Shown here: positions 15,563-20,633 of the stretch, piece after piece
How positions within the stretch are numbered: the first letter of the stretch is position 1
How the letters are laid out: each line of letters opens with the position of its first letter
NCBI GenBank assembly: GCA_030064795.1
Contig: JASJEI010000321.1
Span: forward strand, 1 to 20,633
DNA: 20,633 nt
Reading direction: 5' to 3'
Origin: Pleurocapsa sp. MO_226.B13
Lineage (GTDB): Bacteria > Cyanobacteriota > Cyanobacteriia > Cyanobacteriales > Xenococcaceae
Notes under the pieces: generated by a model
Told to the model about the DNA's origin: nothing
What the model saw: the letters and a program-made list of their open reading frames with translations, nothing else
Databases searched by the model: none
Translations under genes and position numbers: made by a program

Positions 15563-16051
15563 TTATTTATTAACTAAAATATTACTTTCTATTGTATTGA
15601 CCGTAGCAGCAATTTTTGCTCCTGTAATACTATTTAATTTAGTGATAAATTCTTCTCCTACATCTCCTGCTGCTATATTGCAACCAGATAAATAAAGATG
15701 GGCTGAATTGACAAGATCGTGGCGAGCAGTCGGAGCGAACCAGTTTTCTAGTTCCAAACTATAAGTAGACAAAGTATTAAGACTTAGTTCGCTACTTCCT
15801 AAATACATACATCCTGGCGTACCAGAAGTTAAAATATAAACTTGAGAGCAATTACTAGCACATAGCACGTCAGTAATTTCTTGGACTCCATCATCCTCCG
15901 AACCGATAATAATCACTCTTGCTGTTGTAACAACTTTTTGAGCTAAGGTTTCGCAGTTAGGAAGACTAGAATCGATAAAAACTATAGTTCTAGTATCTCC
16001 ATTTTTGATTGACAAAAAGCTTTTGTTAACTCGACGAGGTGTAAAAGACAT
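15563..16051 (-). CDS. Stand-alone DUF4347 domain protein
   Basis: The 162 residues consist of a single DUF4347 domain: TIVFIDSSLPN (22-32), VIIIGSEDDGVQEIT (46-60), VYILTSGTPGCMYLGSSELSL (71-91) and HLYLSGCNIAAGDVGEEFI (118-136). In cyanobacteria this domain is usually the N-terminus of very long exported cadherin/Calx-beta or haemolysin-type proteins. Here the frame stops directly after TGAKIAATVNT. The family's usual SHG motif, which with a GC motif recalls the His-Cys dyad of caspase-fold proteins, is TSG here (Ser76 for His), while Cys124 is kept. It is either a free-standing variant or a relic of a lost giant gene. ATG at 16051 has no clear ribosome site, and a 650-bp gap lies upstream. 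Confidence 0.75.
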   Translation of the reverse strand: MSFTPRRVNKSFLSIKNGDTRTIVFIDSSLPNCETLAQKVVTTARVIIIGSEDDGVQEITDVLCASNCSQVYILTSGTPGCMYLGSSELSLNTLSTYSLELENWFAPTARHDLVNSAHLYLSGCNIAAGDVGEEFITKLNSITGAKIAATVNTIESNILVNK

Positions 16052-16704
16052 GGCAAATTATGTTGGCTGATTTCACTTTTAACGTATTCAAGGCAAAACG
16101 ATAACGGGAGATCGTTTCGATAACTTATTTGCTTAGCAATTAATAATTCAGGTGACTTTTAGCTTTATTTTTGTTCAAAATAATCGTGTCGTGCGGTATA
16201 TGGTTTGAGGCAAAACCAGATTAGCTACTTGAGTAACAACTTTAGATCTACCTGATTTTTCAATTCGGTAATATTGTTAAACGACGTTACTGTTGCTGAT
16301 ACTATAGTCACCTTTCGATACTATTTGCGATCTCTTTTGAGTTTTTGGTATTGTCCACCAACTCAAAACAAGGAGAAACACAAAAGCTGACCTATTAAAA
16401 CCAGAAGTTAATTTGATATTTAAAAGGGCAACTCAGTTTTGGTATTACTTTGGTAAGAAATGATCTTTATGTGGTTACGAATACTACAGTGCATTTTTTA
16501 CTCCCTTCTGCTCCTCTATGAGAAGGTTACACTTTTTCTATTTGTTCAAATCAAAATAATTTGTTTCTTGATGAAATCTTTAATGAGATCGGTTTTTTTA
16601 TAAAGTAGAGATAAAGTTATTTTTGAAATAAAATAATGCCAACGAAGTTACATTTGACAAACTGTTGTTGGCACTAATTCAGAATTTATGTAATCAATTA
16701 ATTA
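16052..16704. other. 650-bp AT-rich gap between the DUF4347 gene and the old yellow enzyme gene
   Basis: No recognisable gene lies here. TTTTGAGTT (16335-16343) and AACTCAAAA (16360-16368) form a perfect 9-bp inverted repeat. It is followed on the plus strand by AAGGAG (16370-16375), but no start codon is placed to use it. GATACTAT occurs twice near 16298 and 16317. TGCCAAC (16637-16643) and GTTGGCA (16667-16673) form a 7-bp inverted repeat just past the stop of the old yellow enzyme gene and could be a weak terminator for it. A 47-codon hydrophobic frame at 16460-16603 is listed separately. Confidence 0.5.
16460..16603 (+). CDS. Possible 47-residue hydrophobic peptide
   Basis: An ATG frame on the plus strand encodes 47 residues that are almost entirely hydrophobic and aromatic, with stretches such as CIFYSLLLLY and LFLFVQIKIICFL, so it could span a membrane. 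It lies in a 650-bp AT-rich gap about 90 bases after a 9-bp hairpin. The preceding GGTAAGAA is a poor ribosome site. AT-rich DNA readily gives Phe/Leu/Ile-rich frames by chance, so this is weak. Confidence 0.2.
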   Translation: MIFMWLRILQCIFYSLLLLYEKVTLFLFVQIKIICFLMKSLMRSVFL

Positions 16705-17829
16705 CTAATCGATCGCCACAGCATTAGACTCTTGATAGGTAGGAAAATCGGTATAACCTTCTGCGTCAAAGGAGTACCAGACAGACATATCAGCATCGGG
16801 GTTAAGTTCCCAATTGTTGGCAAAACGAGCCACTAAATCGGGGTTACTAATATAAGGTCTACCAAAAGCGATTAAATCTGCATCTCCAGAAGCGATCGCT
16901 CGTTCGGCATCGGTGCGATCGTAGCCACAGTTGCCGATCAGCATTCCATTATATACTTTTTTAATTTCTGCCAAGGTCATCGGTTCGCCTTGTTCGTGAA
17001 AACCAAAATCTAAACCATCGAGCAAATGCAGATAGGCTAATCCATAACTATTTAGTTGCTGTGCTACGTAGGTAAAAGTTTCGCGGTAGTCTTGCGATCC
17101 CATATCATTGAAGGCACCGTTAGGAGAAAGTCTGACTCCGATTTGTTTTGCCTCCCAGACTGTTAAAATCGATTCGACAATTTCTTTGAGGAAACGATAG
17201 CGATTTTCTAGACTGCCGCCATAGCGATCGCTACGCTGATTTGTTTTTGATTGTAAAAATTCATCAATCAAATAACCATTAGCACTATGAATTTCTACGC
17301 CATCAAAGCCAGCTTGTTTGGCTCTAGCTGCTGCTTGACGATAATCTTCGACAATTTGAGGAATTTCTGCTGTTTCTAAAGCTCTAGGGGTTTCATAGGG
17401 TTGTTTGCCCTCTGGAGTATGAGCTTCAAACCCTTCAATTTTAATTGCGGAGGGAGCAACAGGTAATCCATTATTGGGCTGAAAACTGCTATGGGAAGCT
17501 CTACCCGTATGCCATAGCTGGAGAAAGATTTTTGACCCGCGCTCGTGAACTGTATCTATTACTTGTTTCCAAGCTTCTGCTTGTTCGTCTGTATAGATAC
17601 CAGGAGTGTTAACCCAACCATTTCCCTGCAAGGAGATCGCCGTGGCTTCAGTAATCAATAAACCCGCACCCGAACGTTGAGCGTAATATTCTGCCATCAA
17701 AGCGTTGGGCATTCTCTCTGCACCCGCACGAGCGCGTGTCATGGGAGCTAATACCACACGGTTTTTTAAAGATAAGCCTTTTTCGTTTAAAGGGCTAAGT
17801 AGTTGAGGTACGTTTGTTTGGGAAGTCAT
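16705..17829 (-). CDS. Old yellow enzyme family alkene reductase (NemA-like)
   Basis: The 374 residues are a full-length FMN-dependent old yellow enzyme that uses NADPH to reduce activated C=C bonds of enones, maleimides or nitro-esters. Features are the N-terminal NRVVLAPMTRARA (23-35), QLWHTGRASH (104-113), the catalytic pair His181 and Asn184 in EIHSANGYLIDEFLQ, SDRYGGSLENR (200-210), and the C-terminal phosphate-binding LIAFGRPYISNPDLV. It lies 38 bases after the SDR gene on the same strand and is probably cotranscribed with it. A NemR-like regulator and a shared operator are upstream, which points to induction by reactive electrophiles. A gene name such as nemA is tempting but not proven. 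Confidence 0.92.
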   Translation of the reverse strand: MTSQTNVPQLLSPLNEKGLSLKNRVVLAPMTRARAGAERMPNALMAEYYAQRSGAGLLITEATAISLQGNGWVNTPGIYTDEQAEAWKQVIDTVHERGSKIFLQLWHTGRASHSSFQPNNGLPVAPSAIKIEGFEAHTPEGKQPYETPRALETAEIPQIVEDYRQAAARAKQAGFDGVEIHSANGYLIDEFLQSKTNQRSDRYGGSLENRYRFLKEIVESILTVWEAKQIGVRLSPNGAFNDMGSQDYRETFTYVAQQLNSYGLAYLHLLDGLDFGFHEQGEPMTLAEIKKVYNGMLIGNCGYDRTDAERAIASGDADLIAFGRPYISNPDLVARFANNWELNPDADMSVWYSFDAEGYTDFPTYQESNAVAID

Positions 17830-17867
17830 ATTTAAAGTTAGTAATTAGGTAAATTTTTATAGTTTGA

Positions 17868-18605
17868 TTACAGTTCCTGTTTGGTAGGACGAATGATCAT
17901 CTCATTGACATCTACATCCCCTGGTTGTTCGATCGCATAGGTAATGGCACGGGCGATCGCACTACTGTCAATGGCTACTGAATATAGTCGAGCGACATTT
18001 TTAGCGGTTTCATCGTCAGTGATGGTGTTGGTTAATTCGGTATCAACTGCACCAGGAGATATATTCGTCGAGCGGATCTTGCCATCTGATTCGAGTCTGA
18101 TCCCCTCGGAGATCGCTTTGACGGCAAATTTGGTAGCGCAATAAACCGTTCCACCAGGGAATACTTTGTGTCCTGCTACAGAGGAGATGTTAATAATATG
18201 TCCCGAACCTTGTTCTAGCATTACGGGCATTACCGCAGCGATGTTATAGAGTACTCCTTTAATGTTCACATCGACCATAGTTTCCCATTCTTCTACTTTG
18301 GTTTCAGCTAGAGGAGATAAGGGCATCAAACCTGCATTATTAACTAAGACATCTATGCGTCCGTAAGCCTGTTGGGTAGATTTGGCTAAAGCTTCTACTG
18401 CCGAGCGATCGGTAACGTCTGTGACTTCGTATTTTGCCGTACCACCATCTTGGTTGATTTCGGTAACTAATTCTTTTAAACGCTCCTCTCGTCGGGCTGC
18501 TAGCATTAGTTTAGCTCCCTTCTTAGCCAGTCTGCGGGCTGTTGCTTCCCCCAAACCACTACTCGCTCCAGTGATAATGACTACTTTGTTTTCAATCTCA
18601 GACAT
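17868..18605 (-). CDS. Short-chain dehydrogenase/reductase (classical SDR)
   Basis: The 245 residues form a classical SDR. The cofactor motif TGASSGLG is at 12-19, with Arg38 and Arg39 following strand 2 (NADP preference likely). The NNAG motif is at 89-92. The catalytic residues are Ser142 and Tyr155-x3-Lys159 in VYCATK, with Asn114 in the DVNIKG block. The substrate is unknown; the group includes serine/3-hydroxy acid dehydrogenases and carbonyl reductases of the YdfG type. The operator-like site at 18630-18652 lies about 25 bases before the ATG. With the OYE gene downstream, it likely forms a two-gene operon that handles reactive carbonyls. Confidence 0.92.
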   Translation of the reverse strand: MSEIENKVVIITGASSGLGEATARRLAKKGAKLMLAARREERLKELVTEINQDGGTAKYEVTDVTDRSAVEALAKSTQQAYGRIDVLVNNAGLMPLSPLAETKVEEWETMVDVNIKGVLYNIAAVMPVMLEQGSGHIINISSVAGHKVFPGGTVYCATKFAVKAISEGIRLESDGKIRSTNISPGAVDTELTNTITDDETAKNVARLYSVAIDSSAIARAITYAIEQPGDVDVNEMIIRPTKQEL

Positions 18606-18629
18606 ATGTATTTATTGTTTAGTGTTTTA

Positions 18630-18652
18630 CTAGTAGACCAGTCGGTTAGTAA
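18630..18652 (-). promoter_or_regulatory. Operator copy A before the SDR-OYE genes
   Basis: TAGTAGACCAGTCG followed by GTTAGTA lies 25-47 bases upstream of the SDR start. It matches operator copy B before the regulator gene at 19 of its 21 core positions (14 identical bases, a 2-base change, then TAGTA). Its right half is less palindromic than in copy B, so it may bind the regulator more weakly. It is placed where it would block the SDR-OYE promoter. Confidence 0.75.
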
Positions 18653-18715
18653 TAAACCGATACTACTCAGGGTAGAGATGGTTTTAAATCCAACTAAAGT
18701 CAGATTTATTGATGA

Positions 18716-19297
18716 CTAATTCAAAATTTGCTCGAATAAAATCTTGACGAAATTCTTCATGGGAGTCACCGACTTGGTAACTTTGGCTCGTAAAATCGCT
18801 CCTTCCCAGCTTGATAAAATAAACTTGGCTAATTCGGCTAAATCACTTTCATTAGAGATTTCTCCCGCTTCCTCGGCTGCTTGCAAACACTGTAGGAAAG
18901 ATCTTTCCCAATCAGCAAAGATCCGATTGAGGCGATCGCGAAACAATTCATTTTGTGCCGACAATTCTTGTCCCAAATTACCAATTAAGCAACCATCAGT
19001 ACAGCGACATTTTTCCATATCTGTAATTCCCGACTCAAAAAAGTTACGCAATCGCGTTAAAGGGGAACTTTGTCGATCTTTAACCAGATTTTCGAGTTTA
19101 TTGCGATATTTTTCGGCAAAATCCTCAATTATCGCCAGCCCGAACTCTTCTTTGCTCGAAAAATAGTAATAAAATGAACCTTTAGGAACGCCAGCAGTTG
19201 TAAGTATCTCATTGATACTCGCTGCTTTAAATCCTTGCTGGGCGACTAGCGCGCTACCAACTTGAATTAATCGATCGCGTTTGCTGGTACGTTTCAT
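18716..19297 (-). CDS. TetR/AcrR family regulator, NemR-like
   Basis: The 193-residue repressor-type protein has the TetR HTH at about 26-48 (SINEILTTAGVPKGSFYYYF) followed by SSKEEFGLAIIE. The ligand domain has a cysteine cluster, Cys97, Cys99 and Cys103, plus Cys137. Cys103, in DGCLIGNLGQEL, lies where E. coli NemR has its redox-active cysteine in GCLTVKLSAEV, by my recollection of that protein. A thiol switch for electrophiles or hypochlorite is inferred. The frame is open to a GTG at 19372, but that would place an operator inside the gene. The ATG at 19297 gives the normal TetR N-terminus (KRTSKRDRLIQVG) and leaves the operator 6 bases upstream. Autoregulation and control of the SDR-OYE pair are expected. 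Confidence 0.9.
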   Translation of the reverse strand: MKRTSKRDRLIQVGSALVAQQGFKAASINEILTTAGVPKGSFYYYFSSKEEFGLAIIEDFAEKYRNKLENLVKDRQSSPLTRLRNFFESGITDMEKCRCTDGCLIGNLGQELSAQNELFRDRLNRIFADWERSFLQCLQAAEEAGEISNESDLAELAKFILSSWEGAILRAKVTKSVTPMKNFVKILFEQILN

Positions 19298-19303
19298 AGT
19301 TTT

Positions 19304-19326
19304 ATAGTAGACCAGTCGTCTAGTAT
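19304..19326 (-). promoter_or_regulatory. Operator copy B before the NemR-like gene
   Basis: The core TAGACCAGTCGTCTA is a perfect palindrome of 5-bp arms (TAGAC/GTCTA) around CAGTC. Beyond one mismatched base on each side, ATA and TAT extend it to 23 bp. It sits immediately before the regulator start. The close copy at 18630-18652 makes a sequence-specific operator very likely. Palindromes of this size and position are typical TetR-family operators. Confidence 0.82.
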
Positions 19327-19357
19327 TTGTCAAACTATTATTGGTGTGACTTAGAGA

Positions 19358-19369
19358 ACGAGCGCTCGT
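19358..19369. promoter_or_regulatory. 12-bp perfect palindrome between the regulator and phnM
   Basis: ACGAGCGCTCGT is a perfect 12-bp palindrome, flanked by GGTGTGAC and GTCACC that form a further inverted pair. It lies in the divergent gap between the TetR gene and phnM, 32 bases beyond operator B, and does not resemble the regulator's operator. It may be a binding site serving phnM, or the repressor gene, or nothing. Confidence 0.35.
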
Positions 19370-19477
19370 CACCTAGACAACACCAGAAATTCTTTTACCC
19401 AAAGCTAAACTTTCCTTAATTTATATCTTGCAATGAATGTCATAAACTGCAAGGTAATATCAACAGAACGAAACAAG

Positions 19478-20620
19478 ATGCAGGAAAAAGTCTATACTAA
19501 TTATCGCTTGCTCTTACCAACAGAAGAAATATTAGGTACTCTAGTAATTCGCGATGGTGCGATCGCAGATATCCAGCCAGGAATTGTCTCTCAAGGGCAA
19601 AATGGCGATGGAGACTATCTTTTGCCAGGGTTAATCGAACTCCACACCGACAACCTAGAAAAGTGCATTTCTCCTCGTCCTGGAGTCAGGTGGAACTTAA
19701 ATGCAGCAGCAATAAATCACGATCGCGACTTGATTAGTTCTGGTATTACTACAGTCTGTGATGCGATCGCCATTGGCGATGTTACCCCCAAAGAAGATTC
19801 ATTACGAGTACATCATTATGCACCGATGATTGAGGCGATCGCCGAAGGACAAACAGCAGGAAGATTTAGAGTCGATCATTGGTTACATTTACGCTGCGAA
19901 CTGGGTTTCGAGTATCTTTACGAAACTGTCGAACCATACTCCGAACATCCCTTACTGGTTTTGATCTCCTTAATGGATCATACTCCTGGGCAGCGTCAGT
20001 TCGTCAATATTGACAAATACAGACAATATTATGTCGGTAAGCATGGCGTACCAGTGGCGAAGATGGAAGAGTTTATCAATATGCGTCTGTCCAACCAACG
20101 CCGACACGCAGTTAAAAACCGACAGGCTTTAGTAAAGATGAGTCAGCAGAAAGGAATATCTCTAGCGAGTCATGATGATGCTACGGTAGATCATGTTACC
20201 GAAGCGATCGCCGAAGGAGTTGTCTTGGCAGAATTTCCCACGACTATTGATGCAGCTAAAGAAGCCCACAACAATGGTTTATTGGTACTTATGGGTGCGC
20301 CCAACGTAGTGTTGGGAGGTTCGCATTCTGGTAATGTTTCCGCACTAGATTTAGTCAAACTAGATTTAGTCGATATTATTTCTTCTGATTATGTACCCAG
20401 AAGTTTATTACAGTCGGTATTTATTATCAGTCAACAGGCAAATAAACCCCTGCACGAAGCGATTAAATTAGTAACCATTAATTCAGCCAAAGCAATCAAT
20501 CTAGATCGAAAAATTGGTAGTTTAGAAATAGGTAAACAAGCGGACTTGATTACCGTACATAATGATGGTGTTGTCCCCAGAATTTTAGAAGTTTATAAGC
20601 AAGGCGATCGCGTTGCCTAA
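19478..20620 (+). CDS. phnM: PhnM, alpha-D-ribose 1-methylphosphonate 5-triphosphate diphosphatase
   Basis: This amidohydrolase-superfamily enzyme of the C-P lyase pathway cleaves pyrophosphate from ribose 1-methylphosphonate 5-triphosphate before the radical C-P lyase step. Strong matches to E. coli PhnM are GLIELHTDNLEK (the metal-binding HxD), SGITTVCDAIAIGDV, LHLRCEL, SLMDHTPGQRQF, LASHDDAT, AEFPTT, LMGAPNVVLGGSHSGNV, SSDYVPRSLL and GSLEIGKQADLI. From the ATG at 19478 the protein has 380 residues, close to the E. coli length. The frame also allows an ATG at 19433, which adds 15 non-family residues. Neither start has a clear ribosome site. It is the last gene in the window; other phn genes may follow but are not visible. 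Confidence 0.93.
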   Translation: MQEKVYTNYRLLLPTEEILGTLVIRDGAIADIQPGIVSQGQNGDGDYLLPGLIELHTDNLEKCISPRPGVRWNLNAAAINHDRDLISSGITTVCDAIAIGDVTPKEDSLRVHHYAPMIEAIAEGQTAGRFRVDHWLHLRCELGFEYLYETVEPYSEHPLLVLISLMDHTPGQRQFVNIDKYRQYYVGKHGVPVAKMEEFINMRLSNQRRHAVKNRQALVKMSQQKGISLASHDDATVDHVTEAIAEGVVLAEFPTTIDAAKEAHNNGLLVLMGAPNVVLGGSHSGNVSALDLVKLDLVDIISSDYVPRSLLQSVFIISQQANKPLHEAIKLVTINSAKAINLDRKIGSLEIGKQADLITVHNDGVVPRILEVYKQGDRVA

Positions 20621-20633
20621 GTAAGTAATGAGT

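Noticed and set aside
18744..19166. 140-codon frame opposite the TetR gene
   Set aside because: It is antisense to a well-supported gene and has no family features or ribosome site.

Overview
The window looks like a chromosomal piece of a cyanobacterium. The octamer GCGATCGC (HIP1, the highly iterated palindrome of many cyanobacterial genomes) recurs throughout, inside genes and between them. Heptamer tandem repeats of the cyanobacterial STRR kind sit in several gaps. Several protein families are typical of cyanobacteria: Uma2/DUF820, an NB-ARC/pentapeptide/WD40 giant protein, DUF4347, an Alr4036-type flavin oxidase. Base composition is moderately AT-rich and genes are short and loosely spaced. 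I saw no rRNA, tRNA, CRISPR array or intact transposase.

Layout. (1) 79-5902, minus strand: a truncated Uma2 N-terminal half, a PlsC-type acyltransferase, a monoacylglycerol-lipase-like alpha/beta hydrolase, a cytosolic gamma-glutamyltransferase-family protein, a Uma2 C-terminal half and a quinone-oxidoreductase-like MDR enzyme. The gaps hold heptamer, nonamer and palindromic repeats. (2) 5903-6463: a divergent gap with a possible 57-codon ORF and two stacked inverted repeats. (3) 6464-13257, plus strand: a 1216-residue STAND ATPase with two predicted seven-bladed WD40 propellers, a response-regulator receiver relic, a 38-bp direct duplication, an unrecognised 136-residue ORF, an FAD monooxygenase and a YchJ-type SEC-C protein. 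(4) 13278-16051, minus strand: an Alr4036-type FMN protein, a heptad repeat array fused to what looks like the last codons of a lost formylglycine-generating-enzyme gene, an amidase, and a lone DUF4347 domain. (5) 16052-16704: a 650-bp AT-rich gap. (6) 16705-19326, minus strand: old yellow enzyme, SDR and a NemR-like TetR regulator, with two copies of a shared operator. (7) 19478-20620, plus strand: phnM of phosphonate degradation, complete, with the window ending just after it.

How the genes work together. The clearest functional unit is region 6. A TetR regulator with a conserved cysteine cluster sits before an SDR-OYE pair. Near-identical operator-like sites lie just upstream of the regulator and of the SDR-OYE pair. 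This matches the logic of the E. coli nemRA electrophile/hypochlorite-response operon, with an added SDR and a split two-promoter layout. The STAND gene resembles signalling or immune-type NTPases, but it lacks a recognisable enzymatic effector and its possible partner genes are a relic and an orphan, so a defence role is only a speculation. The rest looks like ordinary metabolism interspersed with gene debris.
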